Shown here: in pieces, positions 39,153-48,367 of the stretch | How positions within the stretch are numbered: the first letter of the stretch is position 1 | How the letters are laid out: the number at the start of each line of letters is the position of its first letter | From: Staphylococcus simiae | GTDB lineage: Bacteria; Bacillota; Bacilli; Staphylococcales; Staphylococcaceae | Length of the DNA stretch: 64,000 nucleotides | Direction of reading: 5' to 3' | Assembly: GCF_017357005.1 (NCBI RefSeq) | Contig: NZ_CP071589.1 | Coordinates: 124,001-188,000, forward strand | Notes under the pieces: generated by a model | The model's input: only the letters and a program-made list of their open reading frames with translations | Databases searched by the model: none | What the model was told of the DNA's origin: nothing | Translations under genes and position numbers: made by a program

Positions 39153-39165
39153 TATACTTTGTATA
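39153..39165. promoter_or_regulatory. Inverted repeat in the gisA/gisB divergent promoter region
   Basis: TATACTTTGTATA (5-bp arms, 3-bp spacer) lies in the middle of the 87-bp region between the divergent genes, with CACAAAAGTG about 20 bp away. Either could be an operator, but both also overlap possible -10 sequences. Confidence 0.3.
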
Positions 39166-39199
39166 ACATAGTAATCCACTCAACATTATTTTACAAGGA

Positions 39200-40546
39200 G
39201 TGATTGTCATAAATATTTATTACGAAGTATTTCAATCGTTATATTCTAAAGTGTTTTATCGCATCATCATGATACTGTTAAGCTTACCAGTTTGGCTTTA
39301 CACGGTTGTTAAATATTTATTCATTGGGAGACAGCATCGTGTGCAACTAAATAATTCTGAAATTTCTGAAATTGAATATGCGTTGCAACAAAAGTATCAA
39401 TACTTAAATAAACAACAGTCGCGAGCGATGATTCGTAAAGAAGCGCAAAAAATCTTTGAACAACAACATCGACAACAGATGAAAGATGAAGATAATGCAA
39501 CTAATTTTGCCGCTTATTACCAATACACGTTGTTTCATCATGCAATCATCATTAAATGTATTTTAGCGTTACCATTATTTATTGTGCTGACATTTTATAT
39601 CAATCCGATTGTACGTTACATTTTCGAACGTATCATGATGGCTATCATCGTCATTATTGGTGTCATTATTAGCGTTTTTACTATTCTGTATTTTTCACCA
39701 TTAGATGCTGCATACAGTGTCTTAGGTCAAAATGCTACGGCAGAACAGATTAAGCAGTTTAATACATTACATCATTTGAATGAACCTTATATTGTTCAAC
39801 TGTGGGATGCCATTAAAGGTGTCTTTACATTCGATTTGGGCACGACATATAAAGGTAACGAAGTGGTGACACAAGCAGTAGGCGACAGAATTCCTATTAC
39901 GATTATCATGACACTTATTGCCTTATTTATCGCTTTGATTATTGCTATTCCAATAGGTATTGTTAGTGCGATTAAACGCAATAGTTGGTTAGATATTGTA
40001 TTAATGACAATCGCTTTAATTGGTTTGTCTATTCCTAGTTTCTGGCAAGGTCTATTATTTATCTTAGCTTTTTCACTTAAGTTAGATATTTTCCCGCCAT
40101 CTTATATTCCGGAAAACCCACTATCATTAATTTTACCTGTGTTAGTTATTGGTACGAGTGTTGCAGCATCCATAACACGTATGACTAGATCGTCTGTGTT
40201 AGAAGTGATGCGTAGTGATTATATTATGACCGCATACGCTAAAGGTTTATCAACTTCTCAAGTTGTCTTAAAGCATATTTTAAAAAATGCCATTATTCCA
40301 ATTATCACGTTGATTGGTTTGCTTGTAGCAGAGTTACTTGGTGGTTCAGCAGTAACAGAACAAGTGTTTAATATTAATGGTATTGGTCGTTACATTGTTC
40401 AAAAACAACTTGTTCCTGACATACCAGCAGTGATGGGTGGGGTCGTTTATATCTCAATCGTCATTTCACTTGCCAACTTAGTGATAGATATTTTTTACAC
40501 GTTAGTAGATCCAAAACTTCGCAGCGAACTTAGAGAAAGGAAGTGA
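39200..40546 (+). CDS. gisB: ABC transporter permease of the glutathione importer (GisB-like)
   Basis: A permease of up to 448 residues in the DppB family. Unusually, an N-terminal helix and a charged helical segment (about residues 1-130) precede the normal DppB start (RIMMAIIVIIGVIISVF, about 147). The family loop with the EAA-type motif (VMRSDYIMTAYAKGLS, about 336-351) contacts the ATPase. The start is uncertain: the GTG at 39200 overlaps the AAGGAG site, while the codon at ideal spacing (39209) is ATA. Either ATA is used or a start mutation has occurred. Its stop overlaps the start region of gisC. Confidence 0.85.
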   Translation: MIVINIYYEVFQSLYSKVFYRIIMILLSLPVWLYTVVKYLFIGRQHRVQLNNSEISEIEYALQQKYQYLNKQQSRAMIRKEAQKIFEQQHRQQMKDEDNATNFAAYYQYTLFHHAIIIKCILALPLFIVLTFYINPIVRYIFERIMMAIIVIIGVIISVFTILYFSPLDAAYSVLGQNATAEQIKQFNTLHHLNEPYIVQLWDAIKGVFTFDLGTTYKGNEVVTQAVGDRIPITIIMTLIALFIALIIAIPIGIVSAIKRNSWLDIVLMTIALIGLSIPSFWQGLLFILAFSLKLDIFPPSYIPENPLSLILPVLVIGTSVAASITRMTRSSVLEVMRSDYIMTAYAKGLSTSQVVLKHILKNAIIPIITLIGLLVAELLGGSAVTEQVFNINGIGRYIVQKQLVPDIPAVMGGVVYISIVISLANLVIDIFYTLVDPKLRSELRERK

Positions 40547-40551
40547 TCAGT

Positions 40552-41715
40552 ATGTCAAATGTAATAAAAAAACGTACTTCCTTAACATTATTTGGAGGAT
40601 ATGGCATAGCAACATACCTTGTTGTGTTTGCGCTAAGTTTGCTTAATTTGTTTAAAGGCTATGTCGTCGATACATTTTATAGTTTTGAAATATTGTTACT
40701 TGTCTTAGCTATCGCTATTGTCACTATTGTTATGACACAATCTGCATGGCAACAGCATGTAGTATGGCGCTCACTTGTCATTGTGTTATTGCTATTGATG
40801 ACGGTGACTGGAAACTTATTTGCTTTATTAATGTTAATTAGTGTCGTTCGTCATAAACAAACTTCAACATTACATATTTATAATGGCTGGGAAGCATTTA
40901 TTAATAAAGTAGTCACACATCGTATTGCGATGATAGGTTTATTTGTCTTAGTTGTTATGCTGACTTTATCGATAGTAGCGCCTTTTACCTTTGATACAGA
41001 ATTAGCTACTAAAAATCAATTCGATGTTTTACTACATGCACCTAGTTTAGAATATCCATTTGGTACTGATGACTTTGGCAGAGATCTATTTACACGCATT
41101 GTTATAGGTACAAAACTAACGTTTGCGATTTCTATTATTTCAGTATTTATCGCCGTTATATTTGGCGTTATTTTAGGAATGATTGCAGGTTACTTTGACC
41201 GTATTGATAATTTTGTCATGCGTATACTAGATGTTGTTTTTGCAATTCCAGCATTATTGTTAGCAGTTGCCATTATCGCGTCTTTCGGTGCTAGTACGAC
41301 AAATTTAATTATTGCATTAAGTATCGGTAATATTCCTTCTTTTGCTAGAACAATGCGTGCAAGTGTTTTAGAAATCAAACGTTTAGAATATGTAGATGCA
41401 GCACGTATTACCGGGGAAAACACATGGAACATTTTAAGACGTTATATTTTACCTAATGCGATTGCACCTATGATTGTACGTTTTTCATTAAATATTGGTG
41501 TCGTTGTTTTAACAACAAGTAGTTTAAGTTTCCTAGGTTTAGGTGTGGCGCCAGATGTTGCAGAATGGGGCAACATTTTACGTACAGGTAGTAACTACTT
41601 GGAAACACATAGTAATTTAGCTATTGTGCCTGGTATTTGTATTATGCTTGTTGTTTTAGCATTTAACTTTATTGGTGATGCAGTGCGCGATGCACTAGAT
41701 CCAAAAATACATTAG
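40552..41715 (+). CDS. gisC: ABC transporter permease of the glutathione importer (GisC-like)
   Basis: A 387-residue DppC-family permease. It has an N-terminal extra membrane part (about residues 10-105), the typical DppC entry region (YPFGTDDFGRDLFTRI, about 167-182), and the EAA-type loop EYVDAARITGENTWNIL (about 280-296). The start is ATG at 40552, with AAGGAAG about 10 nt upstream; the in-frame GTG at 40543 overlaps the gisB stop. It forms the membrane channel with GisB, and is 15 nt upstream of the lipoprotein gene. Confidence 0.88.
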   Translation: MSNVIKKRTSLTLFGGYGIATYLVVFALSLLNLFKGYVVDTFYSFEILLLVLAIAIVTIVMTQSAWQQHVVWRSLVIVLLLLMTVTGNLFALLMLISVVRHKQTSTLHIYNGWEAFINKVVTHRIAMIGLFVLVVMLTLSIVAPFTFDTELATKNQFDVLLHAPSLEYPFGTDDFGRDLFTRIVIGTKLTFAISIISVFIAVIFGVILGMIAGYFDRIDNFVMRILDVVFAIPALLLAVAIIASFGASTTNLIIALSIGNIPSFARTMRASVLEIKRLEYVDAARITGENTWNILRRYILPNAIAPMIVRFSLNIGVVVLTTSSLSFLGLGVAPDVAEWGNILRTGSNYLETHSNLAIVPGICIMLVVLAFNFIGDAVRDALDPKIH

Positions 41716-41730
41716 AAAGTAGGGAATCAT

Positions 41731-43512
41731 GTGAAGAAAATCATTAGTATCGCAATTATCGTTTTAGCATTGGTATTAAGTGGTTGTGGTGTTCCTACTA
41801 AATCTCAAGTGGAGCAAAAAGCTGATAAAGTTGATGTTAAAGGTGAGCGTCCAACGATTCGTTTCTTAGGACAAGCAAGTTATGAAAATGATATGAACAT
41901 CGTTAAAGAACAATTAGAAAATGCTGGTTTTAACGTTAAGATGAATATTCAACCAGACTATGGTAGTTATCGAACGCAACGTGAAGCGGGGAACTATGAT
42001 ATTCAAATTGATGACTGGACAACAGTTTTTGGAGATCCAAATTATTCAATGTCGGCACTGTTTAGTTCAAACGGTTCAAACAGCCTATTGAAAGATAAAA
42101 AAGTAGACCGCATGATTGATCAGGCGTCAACTGAAAATGATAAAGATGCCAAACAAACTTATAAGCAATTAGAACATGAAGTGATTTTTGATCAAGCGTA
42201 TATGGCACCATTATATGGAGCGAAAAAGAATCTAATTTATGATAACCATGTTATAGCCAAAAGTAGTGTAGGTTTGCCAAACTCTCGTGCATTAATCTGG
42301 CAACAATTTGACTATAAAGATAAAAAATTGCGAGATACGAGACCGTTGATTATGACACAACAAGATAGTGAAATACCTACTCTTGATCCTATTCGTTCTA
42401 TTGCACCATCTGTTTATCCAATTAATATGAATATGTATACAAGATTATTGCTCTTAGATGATAACGATAAAATAACGACTAAAGGATCATTGAGTCGTGA
42501 CTATGCTGTTAATAAAGACGATAACGAATTTTATTTTTTATTAAGGGATGATAGTTATTTTGCTAAAGTAGCGCAAGGTGAAGCACAAAATACCGGAGAA
42601 CGTGTATCTGCAGAAGATGTGAAGTTTTCACTAGATCGTGTACGTGATAAATCATCGGTCCCTAACAATATTACGTATAATATGCATAAAAATATTAAAG
42701 ATGTCAGTGTCTTAAACAATCAAGATATTGATAAATTACGCGATACCAAAACTAAAGGCAATAGTACAATTTATGACCGACTAATTAAAGGACACGGAGT
42801 TAAATCGTTAACAACTGAAGGTAACAATGTAGATAATCAAAAAGGAACATATCAAATTGTTAAAATTACCACCAAACAAGCTATGCCTAAAGAAGTAAAC
42901 TATTTAACACATTCATCAGCAGGGATTTTATCCAAAAAATATGTGTCACAAGTAGATAAAGAAAATAGTAAAGGCTATGGTGATAGCAGTACAGTACCAT
43001 CTTCTAAAGAGGGGAATAATGAACTTTATGCGAGTGGACCTTATATTATGACGACTAAAAATAGTTATCAAGCAACATTCCAACGTAATCCAGGATTTAA
43101 TGAAGATGAAAAAGATAGTTATGGACCAGCTAAAATTAAAAATATTACCTTAAAATTTAATGGCGATCCTAATAACGCATTGTCAGAATTACGTAATCAC
43201 TCCATAGATATGCTTGCGGACGTAGATCAAAAAAACTTTGATTTAATAAAATCCGACAATGATTTATCTATTGTACGTAAAAATGGACGTAAGTCAGTAT
43301 TTTTAATGATGAATGTTAAAAAAGGAATTTTTAAAGAGCATCCAAACTTAAGGCAAGCAGTAGTTCATGCGATTGATCAAGATCAATTTATTAAATTTTA
43401 TCGTGGTGATAAATTTAATATTGCCTCACCAGTGACACCACTTGTCGATACAGGCAATAAACAACGTCAAAATTTAAAAAAGGTAGAACACGCAATTAAT
43501 GACAAACGTTAA
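41731..43512 (+). CDS. gisD: Substrate-binding lipoprotein of the glutathione importer (GisD-like)
   Basis: A 593-residue SBP_bac_5-type solute-binding protein anchored by lipid. The lipobox LSGC is at residues 16-19 after a short signal ([15 protein letters not shown]). In the middle, ETPTLDP-like SEIPTLDPIRS begins the normal SBP_bac_5 domain (about residue 212); the roughly 150 residues before it resemble the C-terminal half of the same fold (ERPTIRFLGQ...), so the order appears circularly permuted relative to DppA. The start is GTG at 41731 with AGGGA upstream; an overlapping ATG is followed directly by a stop. It delivers substrate to GisBC. Confidence 0.87.
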   Translation: MKKIISIAIIVLALVLSGCGVPTKSQVEQKADKVDVKGERPTIRFLGQASYENDMNIVKEQLENAGFNVKMNIQPDYGSYRTQREAGNYDIQIDDWTTVFGDPNYSMSALFSSNGSNSLLKDKKVDRMIDQASTENDKDAKQTYKQLEHEVIFDQAYMAPLYGAKKNLIYDNHVIAKSSVGLPNSRALIWQQFDYKDKKLRDTRPLIMTQQDSEIPTLDPIRSIAPSVYPINMNMYTRLLLLDDNDKITTKGSLSRDYAVNKDDNEFYFLLRDDSYFAKVAQGEAQNTGERVSAEDVKFSLDRVRDKSSVPNNITYNMHKNIKDVSVLNNQDIDKLRDTKTKGNSTIYDRLIKGHGVKSLTTEGNNVDNQKGTYQIVKITTKQAMPKEVNYLTHSSAGILSKKYVSQVDKENSKGYGDSSTVPSSKEGNNELYASGPYIMTTKNSYQATFQRNPGFNEDEKDSYGPAKIKNITLKFNGDPNNALSELRNHSIDMLADVDQKNFDLIKSDNDLSIVRKNGRKSVFLMMNVKKGIFKEHPNLRQAVVHAIDQDQFIKFYRGDKFNIASPVTPLVDTGNKQRQNLKKVEHAINDKR

Positions 43513-43535
43513 ATAACATAAAGTAGGAGGATATG

Positions 43536-45542
43536 ATGCGCATGAGTTTGAGTGGAAATAAAGAAAATACGTCACAGGAAGGTATGATTTCAGTATCGCA
43601 TCCTTTAGCTGCTAAAGTAGGAAAAGAAGTGCTTGATAAAGGTGGCAATGCCATGGATGCCATCATTGCCATTCAGTTGTCATTAAATGTTGTTGAACCG
43701 TATACGTCGGGGCTTGGTGGTGGCGGTTATTTATTATATTATGATCAGGCAACTCAACAAATGACAGCCTTTGACGCCAGAGAGACGGCACCATCAAAAA
43801 TAGATCCGACATTTTATTTAGATAATCAAGGTAATTACAAATCGTTTTTTGATTTAACTACACATGGTAAGACTGTAGCTGTACCTGCTATACCTAAGTT
43901 GTTTGATTATTTATACCATCATTATTGTCGTTTATCGTTAGATGATTTAATTAATCCTGCTATTCAACAGGCCAGTGAAGGACACCGTACTAATTGGGCA
44001 ACTGAAAAATACTCACGCCAACAATTGGCTAGGTTACTAAAATATCCTGAAACTGCTGAAGCATTTACGATTGACGGTGATTATTGGCATGAAGGTGATT
44101 GGATTGTTCAACCACAGTTGGCTAAGGCTTTAACACTGTTAAGAGATCAAGGATTTGATGCATTTTATCGAGGTGATATCGCACAACAGCTAGTTGATGT
44201 TGTGCAGCGTTACGGTGGTTCAATCACATTGGAAGATTTGCAGCAGTATCAAATACAATTGAAAGCGCCAATTAGTGCAACATACAAAGATGTCGAAATT
44301 CATTCAATTGGGCCATCAAGTTCAGGTGGAATAACGATTATTCAAATTTTGAAACTACTAGAACATATTGATATTAAAAAGATGGGGCCGAGATCAGTTG
44401 ACTATTTACATCATTTAATTCAAGCAATGCATATTGCATATAGTGACCGAGCACAGTTTATTGCTGATGAAGACTTTAGCAATATTCCTGTTAAAGCATT
44501 GATTGATGACGATTATTTGAAAGAACGCAGTGCTTTAATAAATGAGGACTATGCTAATATTGCTATTACTCATGGTCATTTACAAAATAATGTGAGTCAT
44601 ACAGCGATTGATGAACAACATACAGAGACAACGCATTTTAGTGTGATAGATAAGGATGGCAATATTGCATCATTTACAACATCTGTGGGTATGATTTATG
44701 GTTCAGGTATAACGATACCGGGTTACGGTTTACTATTAAACACAACGATTGATGGTTTCGATATCGTTCCAGCTGGCATTAATGAAATTGAACCACGTAA
44801 ACGACCACTTAGTAATATGGCACCTACAATAATCACTAAAGATGGTCAACCTATTTTGACAGTTGGCTCACCCGGTGCAATTAGTATTATTACAAGTATA
44901 GTTCAAACGATAATTAATGTTTTAGAATTTGATATGACGATTGATCAAGCAATTGATGAACCTAGAATTTATAGCAGTCATCCAAATAGAATTGAATGGG
45001 AGCCCCAATTTTCACAGCGAACAATATTAGCGTTGATTGCTAAAGGACATGCTATGGAAAAGCAACCAGATACGTATATTGGAGATGTACATGGCTTACA
45101 AATCGATCCAAAAACGTCAGCAGTGATAGGTGGCACTGATGACACAAGGGAAGGGACAATTATAGGAGGAGATGTCTATATTGTTAGAGATAAACCGCAA
45201 GAGTATAAGCAATATAATGACAATAAAGACTATCAAGTTTATTTAAATGATATCCAATTGCCGTTGTATCAACAGCAAATCATTTTTGATGATGATACGT
45301 TCTGGTTAGACTCAAAAGTGGTTAATGTTACTTTTCAAGTTGAGGATTACCGATTAGATGAAGTTAGGTCGGATGTTATCAATCAGCGTGAGTATATTGA
45401 TATTGTAGATTTAGCGGCTCAAAAAGGTTATGAAGTCATTATAGAAGATAACGCAGTATATTTGAGAGATACTTACTATCCAACGAGACAACGCGAAGAT
45501 AATATGTATTATCGATATGATAGAGAAAGTATTACAAGATAA
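43536..45542 (+). CDS. ggt: Gamma-glutamyltranspeptidase
   Basis: Cleaves the gamma-glutamyl bond of glutathione to release Cys-Gly. The 668-residue proenzyme contains the autoprocessing site TETTHFSVIDKDGN (about residues 366-379), where the Thr of THFSV becomes the nucleophile of the small subunit, and the GSPGAISIIT glycine loop (about 448). No signal peptide is seen, so processing is probably intracellular, fitting import by Gis first. The C-terminus is about 100 residues longer than in typical enzymes. AGGAGG lies 5 nt before ATG 43536; ATGs at 43533 and 43542 are alternatives. It is the last gene of gisB-gisC-gisD-ggt. Confidence 0.92.
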   Translation: MRMSLSGNKENTSQEGMISVSHPLAAKVGKEVLDKGGNAMDAIIAIQLSLNVVEPYTSGLGGGGYLLYYDQATQQMTAFDARETAPSKIDPTFYLDNQGNYKSFFDLTTHGKTVAVPAIPKLFDYLYHHYCRLSLDDLINPAIQQASEGHRTNWATEKYSRQQLARLLKYPETAEAFTIDGDYWHEGDWIVQPQLAKALTLLRDQGFDAFYRGDIAQQLVDVVQRYGGSITLEDLQQYQIQLKAPISATYKDVEIHSIGPSSSGGITIIQILKLLEHIDIKKMGPRSVDYLHHLIQAMHIAYSDRAQFIADEDFSNIPVKALIDDDYLKERSALINEDYANIAITHGHLQNNVSHTAIDEQHTETTHFSVIDKDGNIASFTTSVGMIYGSGITIPGYGLLLNTTIDGFDIVPAGINEIEPRKRPLSNMAPTIITKDGQPILTVGSPGAISIITSIVQTIINVLEFDMTIDQAIDEPRIYSSHPNRIEWEPQFSQRTILALIAKGHAMEKQPDTYIGDVHGLQIDPKTSAVIGGTDDTREGTIIGGDVYIVRDKPQEYKQYNDNKDYQVYLNDIQLPLYQQQIIFDDDTFWLDSKVVNVTFQVEDYRLDEVRSDVINQREYIDIVDLAAQKGYEVIIEDNAVYLRDTYYPTRQREDNMYYRYDRESITR

Positions 45543-45635
45543 TCCTCAATTTGGTTGATATAATATAGTAGAATCGCTATTGAAAATCGCTTATAAGCAT
45601 GATGATAGAATTAAATATAAAAAATAATAAATAGC

Positions 45636-45663
45636 TTGAAATATACTTACTTTATGCTATAAT
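45636..45663 (+). promoter_or_regulatory. Promoter of the antitoxin RNA
   Basis: TTGAAA (45636-45641), 16-bp spacer and a perfect TATAAT (45658-45663) just before the direct repeat and terminator of the antitoxin RNA. Confidence 0.75.
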
Positions 45664-45669
45664 GATTGT

Positions 45670-45730
45670 AATGAGATTCATCATATAACTACACAAACCC
45701 CCTCACTATTCTCGGTAGTGAGGGGGTTTT
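45670..45730 (+). ncRNA. Antitoxin RNA of an Fst/PepA1-type type I toxin-antitoxin locus
   Basis: A short transcript of about 60 nt expected from the TTGAAA/TATAAT promoter to the terminator at 45698-45730. Its 5' end carries ATGAGATTCATCATA (45671-45685), repeated exactly at 45835-45849 over the toxin start on the opposite orientation of transcription, and its 3' end shares the terminator with the toxin mRNA. This is the par layout: convergent RNAs with direct repeats, in which the antitoxin pairs with the toxin's translation start. Confidence 0.75.
45698..45730. terminator. Shared bidirectional terminator of the type I toxin-antitoxin pair
   Basis: CCCCCTCACTA (45698-45708) pairs perfectly with TAGTGAGGGGG (45716-45726), 7-nt loop, then TTTT. 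Serves the antitoxin RNA on the plus strand and the toxin mRNA on the minus strand. Confidence 0.88.
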
Positions 45731-45746
45731 AACGTGTTGGCTAATA

Positions 45747-45848
45747 TTATCGCCTTTTATCACTGCGGCTGCTTAGCCAATGCTTAAAGGCTGCAATGAC
45801 ACAGCCACTAATTATAGAGGCTAATGTGGTTATGATGAGATTCATCAT
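45747..45848 (-). CDS. Fst/PepA1-family type I toxin peptide
   Basis: A 33-residue membrane peptide. A hydrophobic helix with the family hallmark ISGCVIAAFKHWLSSR (residues 13-28) and a basic tail match staphylococcal PepA1 (SprA1) and enterococcal Fst. Such toxins insert in the membrane and are kept silent by an antisense-type RNA. AAGGAGGTG lies about 10 nt upstream of ATG 45848; a second ATG follows immediately. The start region carries a 15-bp direct repeat shared with the antitoxin RNA encoded 150 bp away. The locus stands between ggt and the cupin regulator, without obvious ties to either. Confidence 0.82.
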   Translation of the reverse strand: MMNLIITTLASIISGCVIAAFKHWLSSRSDKRR

Positions 45849-45849
45849 A

Positions 45850-46107
45850 GTATCTACACCTCCTTCTTAGCCATATTGACTATAGAAGTCAAGGCGATAG
45901 CAATATTATATCATTTAATTATAAAATTGCTCATAACTAAAAATCGTTTTATACTAAAATACAAATGAAAATGTTTTCTATATTGAATAATTAAAATCTG
46001 GTAGTGGTTAATTAAACAAGCAATATAAATAAAGATGTGTAAAGGCAAAGTTTAAGTACTATTAAGGAGTTTGACTTAAAAATAAGTTTAATTAATATGA
46101 AGAAAAA
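45850..46107. other. Spacer upstream of the toxin gene
   Basis: About 260 bp holding the toxin promoter region; AT-rich and otherwise without recognisable content. Confidence 0.4.
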
Positions 46108-46226
46108 ATGTTTGAACGTAGTGCCGAAGCAGCTCAAGAATCACACGAAGCCATTGAAATGTATTAGGAGATAATAGTCCTCAAAGCTTAATCAATGTCT
46201 TTAGTGGTTTAGACCGTAATGCATAA
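46108..46226 (+). pseudogene. Frameshifted gene fragment of unknown origin
   Basis: One frame encodes MFERSAEAAQESHEAIEM and stops at TAG 46165-46167. A shifted frame continues as GDNSPQSLINVFSGLDRNA and stops at 46224. The two pieces look like the end of one acidic helical protein split by a frameshift. I do not recognise the family. A hairpin terminator follows directly, which supports this being the tail of a former gene. Confidence 0.45.
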
Positions 46227-46238
46227 TTAACGCTAACC

Positions 46239-46299
46239 AAAGCTAGTATATTAGAAAGAGTGAACGATATGACACTCAATCGATATACTAGCTTTATTT
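46239..46299. terminator. Hairpin terminator behind the gene fragment
   Basis: AAAGCTAGTATAT (46239-46251) pairs perfectly with ATATACTAGCTTT (46283-46295) around a 31-nt loop; followed by ATTTT. Confidence 0.7.
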
Positions 46300-46431
46300 T
46301 AATTTATAGAGATGTAAATATTGCTCGAGCCCGTGATAAAAAATATTTTACCATCGCACTCAAGCTAAGATGTGAGGCGAATGAAATAATTATTTCCATA
46401 AGTTAAAGTGTTTTGATGATTAAGTTACATA

Positions 46432-46986
46432 CTATGAGTGATACTGAATTGTGGCAATCAGCGATAATTTGTTATTCGTTTGATTAATATATTGATGTGC
46501 AACATCGCTTTTAAAATGAATAGCTTGTTCTTTAGTTACAATATACTGATTATCCTCTATTTCAAGTGTTAACGTACCATCTGTGACTATAATATATTCA
46601 TCTGAACCTTGATGGTGACCTTCTGAAGTCATAGCTCCAAATGCCTCAATTTCCATTTTGAACATTTCAAAGTCTTTTTCAGGTGAATAAGGAAAATAAG
46701 GAAAAATAGTTACACTATGATCTTCGTTATAAATGGGAATTAAATCCTCATAGGCAACTGGATTAACTTCAGATGATATTTGAGTAATTAATTCGGATAA
46801 GGAAAGGCGTAGACCATTAGCAATTTTTGATAATGTCATAATACTAGGATTAGCTTGACCTTTTTCAATTTGATTTAGCATATTTTTACTTACCCCTGTG
46901 ATATCAGCCATTTTATCTAAACTTAAATTAAAGTCTTGTCTGTAACGATACAGATTATAACCAATAATTTCATTAACATTTGCCAA
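46432..46986 (-). CDS. XRE-family regulator with C-terminal cupin domain
   Basis: A 184-residue repressor-type protein. The N-terminal helix-turn-helix spans about residues 8-65 (DKMADITGVSKNMLNQIEKG). The C-terminal cupin (about 105-180) has HHQGSDEYIIVTDG and a second motif HFKSDVAHQYIN, so it may bind a small ligand, often with metal. The start ATG has AGGAG about 8 nt upstream. It is divergent from a CynX-type MFS transporter across 89 bp and most likely controls that gene. Confidence 0.88.
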   Translation of the reverse strand: MANVNEIIGYNLYRYRQDFNLSLDKMADITGVSKNMLNQIEKGQANPSIMTLSKIANGLRLSLSELITQISSEVNPVAYEDLIPIYNEDHSVTIFPYFPYSPEKDFEMFKMEIEAFGAMTSEGHHQGSDEYIIVTDGTLTLEIEDNQYIVTKEQAIHFKSDVAHQYINQTNNKLSLIATIQYHS

Positions 46987-47075
46987 AAATAACGACTCCT
47001 TTATTTACAATATAACGCACATATTGTACCATATATTATTGTTGTGTACGAAATAATATAAATAGGGAGGACAAT

Positions 47076-48266
47076 ATGGAAAAAGATTTACAGTCAAATA
47101 ATAAAATTAATTGGCTTCTTTTTATAGGTATTTTATTAATAGGAGCTAATTTACGTGCGCCAATCACATCAGTGGGTGTCGCCTTACCAAGTATTAAAGA
47201 TGCTTTACATCTTAATAATATAGCTGTCAGTATTATAACGATTATTCCATTAATTGCTTTTGCGATTATCTCACTCTTTGCAGCAAAAACAAGTAATACA
47301 TTTGGTATCGAAAGAACGTTATTTGGGGCATTGGTTATCATCTTGTTAGGTGTGATCATCCGTTCATTACCAAATGTAAGTGGCTTATATATTGGTACAA
47401 TATTCATTGGTATTGGTATTGCTTTTGGTAATGTCTTAACACCAGCAATGATTAAAGCTAAGTTTCCTTTACGTATAGGTATTATGACCGGATATTATAC
47501 AGTTGTCATGAATATTTTTGGTAGTTTATCATCATATTCTACAGGTCCATTAGTCAAAGCGTTTAATTATCAAATTGCGCTTGGAATAATTGGTATTATT
47601 ACGTTGATTGCAACTTTGATTTGGGTTTTTCAATTGAATCATAAAAATGAATCTACCACATCAAATCAGGTGGCTAAAGTTAATATTTGGAAATCATCTA
47701 TTGCATGGCGTATTACATTGTTGATGGGAGGACAGTCATTAATTTTCTATTCAATTATCAACTGGATGCCAGCTTATTTAGCAGATTATGGTGTGTCGAT
47801 TAATGAAGCGGGCTTGTATTTATCAATATTACAACTGGCGATCATTCCTTTAACATTTATAACACCAATTTGGGCAACTAAAATGACGTCACAAGTTCCT
47901 CTTGTGTTATTAACAGGTTTAATGTTTATTGCTGGAACTTTAGCTATGCTTTTCTTACCACAAATAGCATTAATATCAATTTTACTTTTAGGTATTGCTA
48001 ATGGTTTATCATTTGGTCTTGTTAATACATTCTTTAGCTTGAAGACAGAAGAAAGTAGTACAGCTGCCAAATTATCAGGTATGTCACAATCCATTGGTTA
48101 TTTATTTGCAGCAATAGGACCATTTTTATTTGGTAGTTTACATGATGCGACGCATAATTGGATAGCATCAATTATGATATTAGTCATAACATCATTAGCA
48201 ATTCTTATTTTCAGTACATCAGTAGGACGTAATGTCACTATAGAACAACATCAATTAAATAAATGA
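47076..48266 (+). CDS. CynX/NimT-family MFS transporter
   Basis: A 396-residue permease with twelve hydrophobic segments. NLRAPITSVGVALPSI (about residues 24-39) is the characteristic start of the cyanate/2-nitroimidazole transporter family (CynX, NimT, YycB). The substrate is unknown; members may export or import small organic compounds. The start ATG has GGGAGGA 5-6 nt upstream. It is divergent from the cupin-XRE regulator, its probable controller. No lesion is seen. Confidence 0.87.
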   Translation: MEKDLQSNNKINWLLFIGILLIGANLRAPITSVGVALPSIKDALHLNNIAVSIITIIPLIAFAIISLFAAKTSNTFGIERTLFGALVIILLGVIIRSLPNVSGLYIGTIFIGIGIAFGNVLTPAMIKAKFPLRIGIMTGYYTVVMNIFGSLSSYSTGPLVKAFNYQIALGIIGIITLIATLIWVFQLNHKNESTTSNQVAKVNIWKSSIAWRITLLMGGQSLIFYSIINWMPAYLADYGVSINEAGLYLSILQLAIIPLTFITPIWATKMTSQVPLVLLTGLMFIAGTLAMLFLPQIALISILLLGIANGLSFGLVNTFFSLKTEESSTAAKLSGMSQSIGYLFAAIGPFLFGSLHDATHNWIASIMILVITSLAILIFSTSVGRNVTIEQHQLNK

Positions 48267-48367
48267 TTGGATTTTAAATAATTAAAAAGTATGGCTTTAC
48301 AACTATTTGTTTTATATAATAAATTTTGTGATTTAATTATATAAAAATAATAAAAGAGGTAAAGTGA

